Below, piece by piece: positions 37,923 to 44,266 of a DNA stretch of 45,079 nucleotides (its first letter is position 1; every line of letters starts with the position of its first letter). The notes under the pieces were generated by a model that was given only the letters and a program-made list of their open reading frames with translations, was not told the DNA's origin and made no database searches. The DNA comes from Prochlorococcaceae cyanobacterium ETNP18_MAG_14 (GTDB lineage: Bacteria > Cyanobacteriota > Cyanobacteriia > PCC-6307 > Cyanobiaceae). Made by a program: the position numbers and the translations under genes. Location: assembly GCA_030741055.1 (NCBI GenBank), contig JASLWC010000006.1:1-45079 (forward strand), in the 5' to 3' direction.

Positions 37923-38861
37923 ATGAGATCACTGATGGTGAGTTCCTTAAGCGCCTATCTAGGCGAAATTGGGCGACACCAACTTCTAACGCCCGAACAG
38001 GAGCTCACGATGGGCCGCAAGGTTCAAGCCATGGTGGCAATCACTAATCCCTGTCATCTGGCTGGTGGAACAGGGCCCAAATGCGAATATTCAGATGATC
38101 AACGTCGAACCATTCGTCGTGGTGAGAAAGCCAAGAATCACATGATCACATCAAACTTAAGACTTGTTGTGAATCTTGCTAAGCGCTACCAGGGCAAGGG
38201 TCTTGATCTTCTTGACCTAATACAAGAAGGCACCCTAGGACTCACCAGAGCAGTGGAAAAATATGACCCAACCCGTGGCCACCGATTCTCAACCTATGCC
38301 TATTGGTGGATTCGCCAAGGGCTTAACCGTGCGCTTTCTACTCAGAGCAGAACCATACGAATTCCCGTAAATGTAAATGAAAAGCTGACTAAATTAAGGG
38401 CCGCAAAGTCACGACTAATGCAAAACAACGGCTTAGCTGCCAGCGCTGAGCAACTGGCTCAATCCATGCGACTCCCCCTAGCCGAGGTAGAAGATCTGCT
38501 CGCTTGTGAATTACGCAGCGTCACGGTAAGCCTGCAAGGAATAGTTAAGTCAAAATCCGATCCCTCTGAACTCGTGGATATCCTTCCCAGCGAAGAGATA
38601 CCTCCTTTGGAACGTGCTGAGATAGCAGAACGCACTGAATCAGTAAGGACACTGCTCAAGCAGGCAAACCTCACTCCCAAAGAACTGATGGTGGTCACGC
38701 TTCGATTTGGATTGGACGGATCCAATCAATTGCGCACCCTCGCTGAAGTTGCCCGTCAGATGAATTGCAGTAGCGAATACTGCCGCCAAGTAGTACAACG
38801 AGCGCTGCGTAAACTAAGAAAAGCTGGCCTTCAAAGTGGTTTAGTAGAAAGCACCTTATGA
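37923..38861 (+). CDS. RNA polymerase sigma factor, sigma-70 family, group 2 type
   Basis: Non-essential-type sigma factor that redirects RNA polymerase. The 312 residues contain region 1.2 (SAYLGEIGRHQLLTPEQE), then region 2 with NLRLVVNLAKRYQGKGLDLL, DLIQEGTLGL and RFSTYAYWWIRQGLNRAL. Region 3 follows with IRIPVNVNEKL. Region 4 has LRFGLDGSNQLRTLAEVARQ and the helix-turn-helix CSSEYCRQVVQRALRKLR. It lacks the long region 1.1 of a primary sigma factor, so it is group 2. The ATG at 37923 is chosen because region 1.2 follows at once. Cyanobacteria have several paralogues, so the exact Sig letter cannot be set from the sequence alone. Confidence 0.92.
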   Translation: MRSLMVSSLSAYLGEIGRHQLLTPEQELTMGRKVQAMVAITNPCHLAGGTGPKCEYSDDQRRTIRRGEKAKNHMITSNLRLVVNLAKRYQGKGLDLLDLIQEGTLGLTRAVEKYDPTRGHRFSTYAYWWIRQGLNRALSTQSRTIRIPVNVNEKLTKLRAAKSRLMQNNGLAASAEQLAQSMRLPLAEVEDLLACELRSVTVSLQGIVKSKSDPSELVDILPSEEIPPLERAEIAERTESVRTLLKQANLTPKELMVVTLRFGLDGSNQLRTLAEVARQMNCSSEYCRQVVQRALRKLRKAGLQSGLVESTL

Positions 38862-38971
38862 GTTGTCGCCAGGGCGAATGGCAAAAAATCTGACCCGAAT
38901 AGAGGCGATTCACACCTTATAAATCCCGATGAAAGCAGGTAACACTGGAATGAGATCAGCTAATCGAAGTC

Positions 38972-39343
38972 ATGGTTGATGATTCCTCATCAGCTCAGAC
39001 CACCGTGGACACAACTGTGCTGGAAAGTTCCGTCATTGATCAGAGCCTTTTGCAAAAGGTTTTACGGCAGGCTGGGCGCAGCCTTGCAAAGCCTGCTTTG
39101 GAAGCCATGGAAATGCTTCTGGATGAATCAACGCCTGCGCAGGCCAGACTCACCATGCTCGCAGCACTCACCTACCTATTAATGCCCATCGATTTGGTGC
39201 CTGATCTGATCCCGGTGGCAGGATTCAGTGACGACCTTGTTGCACTTAGCGCAGTCATCGGCCTCTGGAGTAATCACATGACCCCACAGATACGTAATCG
39301 TGCTCGTCGCAAACTAGATCGCTGGTTCCCAGTCGAAGGCTGA
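38972..39343 (+). CDS. YkvA-like membrane protein (DUF1232)
   Basis: A 123-residue protein with a DUF1232/YkvA motif (ALTYLLMPIDLVPDLIPVAG, then FSDDLVALSAVIGLW), forming a short hydrophobic hairpin with the conserved PIDLxPD. The N-terminal 50 residues are polar and partly helical. The function of the family is unknown, and a membrane location is likely. The stop shares one base with the ATG of the next gene (TGATG), implying translational coupling. It lies 110 bases after the sigma factor on the same strand. Confidence 0.8.
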   Translation: MVDDSSSAQTTVDTTVLESSVIDQSLLQKVLRQAGRSLAKPALEAMEMLLDESTPAQARLTMLAALTYLLMPIDLVPDLIPVAGFSDDLVALSAVIGLWSNHMTPQIRNRARRKLDRWFPVEG

Positions 39344-39663
39344 TGTCAAAGTGGTCTAGTCAAATTGAAGAAGAGCTAACCCTCCTGATCAAGGATTGGT
39401 TAAAGCAACAAGGGCGTACCCAAGCAGACCTGCGCCGAAGTCTGCAGGCAGTTTCTACTCGTATGCCTGCCTTGCTTGAAGTTTTGGAAAGGGAGCACCG
39501 CCTTGGTGGCATGCCGCGGGTGGCCGAGCGTCTATGTGAAGTTGAAGCTAAGTGGGCTGAAACAAATTCATCACCATCGGAAAACGCAACCAATGCTGAC
39601 CCCTTCAATCAACTAGACCTACTGCTACAAGAAATCCGCGACGACTGCGGTAGCCAAGCCTAA
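39343..39663 (+). CDS. Hypothetical helical protein coupled to the YkvA-like gene
   Basis: The 106 residues are predicted mainly helical and soluble. They include WSSQIEEELTLLIKDWLKQQ, then GRTQADLRRSLQAVSTRMPA, where the TQADLRRSL stretch loosely resembles part of a helix-turn-helix. A C-terminal acidic helix (LDLLLQEIRDD) follows a low-complexity linker. No family is recognised. The ATG overlaps the previous stop by one base, and the coupling argues that it is a real gene. Confidence 0.68.
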   Translation: MSKWSSQIEEELTLLIKDWLKQQGRTQADLRRSLQAVSTRMPALLEVLEREHRLGGMPRVAERLCEVEAKWAETNSSPSENATNADPFNQLDLLLQEIRDDCGSQA

Positions 39664-39696
39664 TAACAGGCAAAGTGGAACTAACCAAACTTAATC

Positions 39697-39945
39697 ATGC
39701 GTCTGTTCTCACTTGTGACTTGCCTAGGAATAGCCTGCAGTCTGCAATTTGCCACCCCGGCAAGATTGTTGGCGCAGTCGGAGAGTTGGTTACTGAAACC
39801 GAATAGCAGCACAGGAGAGAGCAGCAAAGTAGTACCCACCAACTGCATTAAAGAGGCAGATGGATCGATCACTTGCGATACCAAAATAAAAAATCCCCAA
39901 GGCGATACCCAGGCTCGCCCTTCCTTTAATCCCTTCAACAACTGA
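39697..39945 (+). CDS. Small secreted protein, unrecognised
   Basis: Eighty-two residues with a signal peptide (MRLFSLVTCLGIACSLQFA, then TPARLLAQS). The mature part is short and polar, with two cysteines (PTNCIKEADGSITCDT), probably forming a disulfide, and a Pro/Asn-rich end. Export to the periplasm is expected. I do not recognise a family. It lies 33 bases after the preceding hypothetical gene and may be the last in that run. Confidence 0.68.
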   Translation: MRLFSLVTCLGIACSLQFATPARLLAQSESWLLKPNSSTGESSKVVPTNCIKEADGSITCDTKIKNPQGDTQARPSFNPFNN

Positions 39946-40368
39946 AGTCTGCCTAGCGCTGTCTTAAACGTGCATTACCTTCATCCCTCAAGGTGACGGA
40001 TTGAGGGAAGCGACAAATAGCTAAAATGGTCACTACGATCACCGCTGCTGCCATCATTGCGGCATTAATACAGCTCACGGTTGAATCTAGGCAGTGAATT
40101 GTTCTTCAATTCACAACAGCTCTGGCTTGGGGATGAGCTGATCAAGGGTCTTGCTGATCTATTGATCGAGCTGATCGCTCTTGAAATTCTTCAAGACATC
40201 ACGAGTTGTCTCCACAGCCACGTAATGCAAATTGAACTAGTGCTAGTTACAGCGCTTACCACCGCGGGGTGCAAAGGAATTGTGATGCCAAGCTGATTTA
40301 GGACAAAGCTCAGTCACTTAATTGGCTAGGAATATCCTCAGTTGCTCAAGCCAAAGCCTATTGACTGT
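39946..40368. other. 423-base gap with a hairpin and doubtful frames
   Basis: The gap lies between a plus-strand secreted protein and the minus-strand Nif11-cupin gene, so it holds two 3' ends. A hairpin is listed separately at 39984-40008. A 23-residue plus-strand frame (MVTTITAAAIIAALIQLTVE..., 40026-40097) and a 71-residue TTG-started frame (40081-40296) exist. Neither has a ribosome binding site or a recognisable pattern. Confidence 0.45.
39984..40008. repeat. Hairpin after the small secreted gene
   Basis: TCCCTCAA (39984-39991) and TTGAGGGA (40001-40008) pair perfectly over 8 bases with a 9-base loop. There is no T-run on either side, so it is not a standard terminator. It may still protect or end the mRNA of the upstream genes. 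Confidence 0.45.
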
Positions 40369-40923
40369 TCAGGAGAGCGATGGTCCATCCGAGTGTTTTG
40401 GCTGGGTCCAAAACAAGGCCAACCAAATTGTCCCAGGATGAGGATCAGTTCGTTCCACACGATGCAAACGGTGGGGAAGAAAATGCAGCTGATCTCCCAC
40501 ACTCAGATCAACATAAGCATCGGGGTCTTTAAGTTTCAAGCTTGCACTACCCCTCAAAATCACAATCCATTCATGATCAGTCTGGTCATACCAGAATCCC
40601 TCCGGACTAGATGCGCTACAAGAGAGAATTAGCTCTAGACGCCAATCTGAACCAGTATGGAGAAGATGATGTTGCTCCTGCCCCTCTGGTGGTAACGCAC
40701 GCGCTAACAGGTTGGTCTCGGAAGGGAGCTGCTCAACAGGATCAAGTTCACCCCACCGGCGCCCAATTTCAAAGCCCCAAGAGCGAGCCAACTGCACTAC
40801 TTGGTTGTGATCAGAACAAGCAGCTAATAACTCCCTTCGCTCAGGTAGCTCTTCAAGAGAGTGAACCATTTTTTGAAGCTGCTGCACCTTATCTAGAAAT
40901 CGGTGCAAATCCTGTTCTGCCAT
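40369..40923 (-). CDS. Nif11 domain fused to a cupin domain
   Basis: The first 58 or so residues follow the Nif11 pattern: DLHRFLDKVQQLQKMVHSLE, then LLAACSDHNQVVQLARSWGF with the conserved Gly-Phe at 50-51. After a linker, residues 110-172 form a cupin: FWYDQTDHEWIVILRGSASL and YVDLSVGDQLHFLPHRLHRV. The motif-1 position keeps only H117-E118, and motif 2 keeps P150 and H154. This is fewer metal ligands than a classic cupin, so metal binding may be weak or absent. Nif11 is known chiefly as a RiPP leader; here it is attached to a sensor- or enzyme-like fold. No RiPP synthetase or transporter lies nearby. The start is ATG at 40923. Confidence 0.85.
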   Translation of the reverse strand: MAEQDLHRFLDKVQQLQKMVHSLEELPERRELLAACSDHNQVVQLARSWGFEIGRRWGELDPVEQLPSETNLLARALPPEGQEQHHLLHTGSDWRLELILSCSASSPEGFWYDQTDHEWIVILRGSASLKLKDPDAYVDLSVGDQLHFLPHRLHRVERTDPHPGTIWLALFWTQPKHSDGPSLS

Positions 40924-40995
40924 CCACTACTCCTAAATCAACCTCTAAGCTCTAAACCTGGAAACAAGCAGGTTGAAAGCATCAACGACAAAATC

Positions 40996-41094
40996 ATGGC
41001 TTGCTCATCCTGCCTCATCAATCACGGAAAGCACAAATACACTTATCCTCAAGAGTCTTTAAACAAGACTCACCACCCAATTAGCAGCCCTTAG
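40996..41094 (+). CDS. Possible 32-residue Cys/His-rich peptide
   Basis: The ATG frame starts MACSSCLINHGKHKYTYPQE and continues SLNKTHHPISSP. It has one CxxC and four histidines in 32 residues, an arrangement suggestive of metal binding. The in-frame region extends further upstream to 40903, but the CxxC makes the internal ATG attractive. No Shine-Dalgarno sequence is evident. The function is unknown. Confidence 0.4.
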   Translation: MACSSCLINHGKHKYTYPQESLNKTHHPISSP

Positions 41095-41114
41095 ATCAAC
41101 CGGCCAAGAAGTCA

Positions 41115-41267
41115 ATGAAAGCAACCTCTTTGAGCACAAAGACTCCTGAAGTGACAGCGACTACTCCAGTGCCTTCATTGCCAAAAAACTCCTTCCCAGC
41201 TAGTGCTGACAAAGCACTTTCAATGATTAGGACAGCTCAACAAACCAGTTTGAAACGCTACCTGTGA
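41115..41267 (+). CDS. Possible 50-residue small protein, unrecognised
   Basis: The ATG frame begins MKATSLSTKTPEVTATTPVP and ends ADKALSMIRTAQQTSLKRYL. The N-terminal half is Thr/Pro-rich and probably unstructured; the C-terminal half looks helical and basic. A weak purine tract (AAGAAG) precedes the ATG. It stops 7 bases before the cytochrome ATG, so it could be co-transcribed with it. Confidence 0.38.
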   Translation: MKATSLSTKTPEVTATTPVPSLPKNSFPASADKALSMIRTAQQTSLKRYL

Positions 41268-41274
41268 TAATTGA

Positions 41275-41652
41275 ATGAACCTGAAAACCCACTTGAAGCA
41301 GTTTGTCAATCAGCTTGGTAGGCAAACCACAAGACTGATAATCCTGATCTATATACTGTTGCTACTACCTACTAGCTCCATTGCATTAGACAGCAGTACC
41401 GGAGAATTTCTTTTCAAAGAACACTGTGCAGGCTGTCACATAAATGGTGGCAATATTATTCGTCGTAACAAAACCCTCCGACTCAAAGCGCTAGAGCGTT
41501 ACGGACTAGATAACCCTGAAGCAATTGCAAGAGTGGCCCGAGAAGGAATTGGACAAATGTCAGGCTATGAAAACGTTCTTGGCGAAGGTGGAGATCAGCT
41601 AGTTGCTATTTGGATATGGGCTCAAGCTCAGAAAGCCTGGATCCAAGGATAA
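41275..41652 (+). CDS. Class I c-type cytochrome, c6-like
   Basis: The 125-residue protein has an N-terminal hydrophobic export segment (LIILIYILLLLPTSSIA). Covalent heme attachment is through CAGCH (C51, C54, H55), and the likely distal ligand is M95 in GIGQMSGY. CAGCHINGGN and KTLRLKALERYG are strongly c6-like, but the region after the methionine (ENVLGEGGDQLVAIWIWAQ) differs from classic cytochrome c6, so it may belong to a c6B/c6C-type subgroup. Electron transfer in the thylakoid lumen or periplasm is expected. Its 3' end overlaps the convergent YciI-like gene by 25 bases. Confidence 0.88.
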   Translation: MNLKTHLKQFVNQLGRQTTRLIILIYILLLLPTSSIALDSSTGEFLFKEHCAGCHINGGNIIRRNKTLRLKALERYGLDNPEAIARVAREGIGQMSGYENVLGEGGDQLVAIWIWAQAQKAWIQG

Positions 41653-41897
41653 ACCTCAAGTGAGGTCCATATTTCTTCCTTCCAGTAAACGTCTTCCTCT
41701 AGAAGCTTCCTAACAACATCCAGACTTACTGCTTCGAAAATTCCAAAAACATGACTACTACCTTCAGTTGGCCCAAGAGTGATCAGTGTGCCCTGCTGCT
41801 TAAGAGTTGCAAGCCTGCTGAGGTGAGTTTCACGAAAAGGAGCTCTCTTTTCAAGCGCGTTCTCACAGTAAGTACCCCAAAGAACAAATCGTGCCAT
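41628..41897 (-). CDS. YciI-like protein
   Basis: The 89 residues match the small YciI fold: RFVLWGTYCENALEKR, RETHLSRLATLKQQGTLITL, then GPTEGSSHVFGIFEA and VRKLLEEDVYWKEEIW. The conserved His of this family is H25 in RETHLSR. YciI-like proteins are small dimeric ferredoxin-fold proteins, sometimes acting as hydrolases or dehalogenases, mostly uncharacterised. It is convergent with the cytochrome gene and overlaps it by 25 bases. The ATG at 41897 is the start. Confidence 0.82.
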   Translation of the reverse strand: MARFVLWGTYCENALEKRAPFRETHLSRLATLKQQGTLITLGPTEGSSHVFGIFEAVSLDVVRKLLEEDVYWKEEIWTSLEVYPWIQAF

Positions 41898-41999
41898 GGC
41901 AACCGTATGGAAATCATTACGAAAATTTGTTCCTCAAAGGATGGCACAAATGGGCAACTAAAGGCTATGTTAGTTAAGTAGATTTCAGTTTTACAAATC

Positions 42000-42365
42000 A
42001 TGCTCACTGGTAGCGACCTCTTAACGAAAGTCAAAGACCTGGGTGATGTCAGCAAATCAGATCTGGTTCGCGCCTGTGGCTATGTCTCCACCAAGAAGGA
42101 TGGCGGAGAACGTCTTAACTTCACTGCATTTTACGAAGCTCTACTAGAAGCCAAAGGCTTAAGCTTTGGCGCTCCTGGTTCTGCAGGGATCGGTAAAGGA
42201 GGACGCAAGCTTAGTTATGTAGCGACTGTTCAAGGAAATGGCAATCTATTGATTGGTAAGGCCTATACCGCATTGCTCGATCTCAAGCCAGGTGATGAGT
42301 TTGAAATCAAGCTTGGCCGCAAGCAGATTCGCCTAGTTCCTGCTGGTGAAGTAGACGAAGAGTGA
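42000..42365 (+). CDS. Cyanobacterial AbrB-like transcriptional regulator (cyAbrB)
   Basis: The 121-residue protein follows the cyAbrB layout. An N-terminal helical part (LLTKVKDLGDVSKSDLVRAC, then GYVSTKKDGGERLNFTAFYE) precedes a C-terminal AbrB-type swapped-hairpin DNA-binding domain (NGNLLIGKAYTALLDLKPGD, then EFEIKLGRKQIRLVP). cyAbrB proteins regulate carbon and nitrogen genes in cyanobacteria and are conserved throughout the phylum. The ATG at 42000 is followed directly by the family start. A strong terminator follows at 42424-42453. Which genes this copy controls cannot be seen here. Confidence 0.9.
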   Translation: MLTGSDLLTKVKDLGDVSKSDLVRACGYVSTKKDGGERLNFTAFYEALLEAKGLSFGAPGSAGIGKGGRKLSYVATVQGNGNLLIGKAYTALLDLKPGDEFEIKLGRKQIRLVPAGEVDEE

Positions 42366-42423
42366 TTGATAAATTGATCTAGGGATATACACCCAAGATC
42401 AATCCAACCTCGTTTGATACGCC

Positions 42424-42453
42424 AAAGCCCTGGAGATCCTCCAGGGCTTTTTT
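42424..42453 (+). terminator. Rho-independent terminator after the cyAbrB gene
   Basis: AAAGCCCTGGA and TCCAGGGCTTT form a perfect 11-base stem with a short loop, followed by further Ts, 58 bases after the regulator's stop. The convergent trpA stop lies just beyond it at 42510. On the minus strand only a short T-run follows, so any two-way action would be weak. Confidence 0.92.
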
Positions 42454-42509
42454 GATGATGTTTTGAAGCAGGATGATGGAAATGGAGATGGAGATGGGAA
42501 AGCTAAAAA

Positions 42510-43337
42510 TCAACCTGCAGCTTTGCGAAGCTCCTTACAGAAACGACCGGCTTCTTCAGCAACAAATCCAGGAGCTGCTGCTGCGATTCGCTTAACTAAT
42601 GCACTACCAACAATTGCCCCATCAGCACCCCAACCTCGCACCTGTCGTACTTGCTCAGGGCCAGAAATACCAAATCCAACTGCGATAGGAATCGAGCAAG
42701 ACAACTTAAGTTGCTGCACCAACGACTCAACACGTTCCTCCATCACAGAGCGTTCACCAGTGACTCCCGTCACGCTTACTAAATAGGTAAAACCCCTGCT
42801 AGTTTCAGCAATCCTCGCCATGCGTTCCGCTGGTGTAGTAGGCGCTACCAGAAGAACTAAATCAAGCCCACGAGCTGATGCCAAGGGTGAAAGACGCTCT
42901 GCTTCTTCTAGAGGAAGATCCGGAACCACAAGACCGGAAACTCCGGCCTCGGCTGCTTGATCACAGAAACTCTCCATACCACTGTTGAGCAATGGATTGG
43001 TGTAAGTAAACAGAATTACGGGAATAGAAAGTTTTCCCTGCAAGCCTGCCAACATCTGCAAAACCCGAGCGGGCGTCGTGCCAGAAGCAAGTGCTCGAGA
43101 AGCAGCAGCCTGTATCACCGGACCATCAGCAAGAGGGTCGCTATAGGGAATACCCAGTTCAACCATGTCAGCACCAGAGCGCTCAAGACTGAGCAACACC
43201 TCGGCTGTGGTCTCAAGATCAGGATCACCAGCCATTAGAAATGGCATCAGGGCGAGGCGCCCCTCAGCTTGCAATCGTTGAAATCGACTGCTGATAGTTG
43301 CTTTTTTGCCGGATTCCGGCTTTGAAAAATCTGCCAT
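42510..43337 (-). CDS. trpA: Tryptophan synthase alpha subunit
   Basis: Cleaves indole-3-glycerol phosphate to indole and glyceraldehyde-3-phosphate, and passes indole to TrpB. The TIM-barrel protein has [14 protein letters not shown], the catalytic Glu in [20 protein letters not shown] with Asp following, [12 protein letters not shown], and [14 protein letters not shown] with [12 protein letters not shown]. The frame opens at 43370, but the ATG at 43337 ([12 protein letters not shown]) gives the more usual 275 residues and is preferred. It is the last gene in the minus-strand run ndhL-DUF3007-trpA. Confidence 0.96.
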   Translation of the reverse strand: MADFSKPESGKKATISSRFQRLQAEGRLALMPFLMAGDPDLETTAEVLLSLERSGADMVELGIPYSDPLADGPVIQAAASRALASGTTPARVLQMLAGLQGKLSIPVILFTYTNPLLNSGMESFCDQAAEAGVSGLVVPDLPLEEAERLSPLASARGLDLVLLVAPTTPAERMARIAETSRGFTYLVSVTGVTGERSVMEERVESLVQQLKLSCSIPIAVGFGISGPEQVRQVRGWGADGAIVGSALVKRIAAAAPGFVAEEAGRFCKELRKAAG

Positions 43338-43389
43338 AGCAATCATCAATAAGAAGGCCTGAAGGGGCAAATGCCCTAAAGCCTATGGC

Positions 43390-43731
43390 TCAGGAGGGGG
43401 GTTGGTTGACTTTCTTATCACCCTCAAGATCCTGCAAAAGGGCTATTTGCTCCTGCTCAGATAAAGCATCGAAACGAGCCTTAAGTTCATCGGTTGTCAA
43501 ATTCTCATAAGCCTGCTGATAAAGACGGCGCTGCTGCATAAAGGTCATCTTTCCAGAAACCACCCTGATCAAATATGACCCTGTCCAGACGAGTACAACA
43601 ACAACAAGCAGTGATTGCGCAGCGATACCAGCAGAAACATTATCCAAACCCGCAAAGCTGAATAGGCCGTAAGCCAATCCCCCTAGTCCCAAAACAAGGA
43701 AGCCCAGCTGAATGACATTGGCACGCGTCAA
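43390..43731 (-). CDS. DUF3007 membrane protein
   Basis: The 113-residue protein has two N-terminal membrane helices (VIQLGFLVLGLGGLAYGLF and IAAQSLLVVVVLVWTGSYLI). KMTFMQQRRLYQQAYENL follows, and then a Glu/Leu-rich tail. This is the DUF3007 pattern of cyanobacteria and plastids; the function is not established. The gene starts 4 bases after ndhL, and trpA follows. The close link to ndhL suggests a thylakoid or NDH-1-related role, as inference only. Confidence 0.85.
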   Translation of the reverse strand: MTRANVIQLGFLVLGLGGLAYGLFSFAGLDNVSAGIAAQSLLVVVVLVWTGSYLIRVVSGKMTFMQQRRLYQQAYENLTTDELKARFDALSEQEQIALLQDLEGDKKVNQPPS

Positions 43732-43735
43732 ATTC

Positions 43736-43987
43736 TCAAACCTCTCCTTGACCGTTTAGACGCAGATTCAAAAACGGCGCAAACAGAATCAATCCTGGAA
43801 AAAACAAAAACACCATCCCGTAGGCCCCCAAGCGCTCAAATTTACCCATAGAGTGCCAGCGCCTATTCATCCAGGAATAAAGCAACAGAGGTACAACAAC
43901 TAAATAGAGGCCACCTAAAGAAACGTAGGCGCCCAGCACTAGCATTGATTCGATCGTGATTGGACTGGTGACGGCCTGGAGAATCAC
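43736..43987 (-). CDS. ndhL: NAD(P)H-quinone oxidoreductase subunit L
   Basis: Small membrane subunit of the cyanobacterial NDH-1 complex, originally found as a factor for inorganic carbon transport. The 83 residues have two helices ([20 protein letters not shown] and [20 protein letters not shown]) joined by the family segment [20 protein letters not shown]. The ATG at 43987 is the start. It is the first gene of the minus-strand run ndhL-DUF3007-trpA, and its upstream region lies between it and the tRNA-Leu gene on the opposite strand. Confidence 0.92.
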   Translation of the reverse strand: MILQAVTSPITIESMLVLGAYVSLGGLYLVVVPLLLYSWMNRRWHSMGKFERLGAYGMVFLFFPGLILFAPFLNLRLNGQGEV

Positions 43988-44049
43988 TTTTAGTAATCTG
44001 CTTATCGAAATCTAGAATGCCACTGCGGGCCTTGGCCCAGCCACTGCCG

Positions 44050-44135
44050 GGGGGCATGGCGGAATTGGTAGACGCAAGCGACTTAAAATCGCTTGTCCTG
44101 TAAAGGACGTGGGGGTTCAAGTCCCCCTGCCCCCA
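44050..44135 (+). tRNA. trnL-UAA: tRNA-Leu (anticodon UAA)
   Basis: The class II tRNA fold is complete. The acceptor arm pairs GGGGGCA (44050-44056) with TGCCCCC (44128-44134). A D-arm with GGTAGA, the anticodon loop CTTAAAA on stem GCGA/TCGC, a long variable arm (GTCC/GGAC), and a T-arm GGGGG-TTCAAGT-CCCCC follow. The anticodon is TAA. The gene is not interrupted by the group I intron found in this tRNA in many other cyanobacteria. The 3' CCA is not encoded (genomic sequence reads A then CTA), so it must be added after transcription. Confidence 0.97.
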
Positions 44136-44266
44136 CTAATCAAGATGACAAAAAGCAAGCCCTTTTCATGCCTTTGGTAGAGGAGCAATCCTGGGATTAA
44201 CACTTACGGAATCCATCATTACTACAAATCAAGTAATCGATAGATTTGTGCACTCCGGCACTGGTT

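Larger units (their letters stand above)
40924..41274. other. 351-base gap between divergent genes, holding two short plus-strand frames
   Basis: The gap separates the Nif11-cupin gene (minus) from the cytochrome gene (plus). It contains the frames at 40996-41094 and 41115-41267, listed separately, and no strong promoter or hairpin that I can identify. Confidence 0.5.

Noticed and set aside
40081-40296. 71-codon plus-strand frame with a TTG start, and a minus-strand frame (40111-40236) broken by one TAG
   Set aside because: Neither has a ribosome binding site, a family pattern or supportive context; both are probably chance frames in the gap.
42424-42453. Two-way terminator also serving trpA
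   Set aside because: The stem is symmetric, but the minus strand has only a short T-run, so I call it for the cyAbrB gene only.
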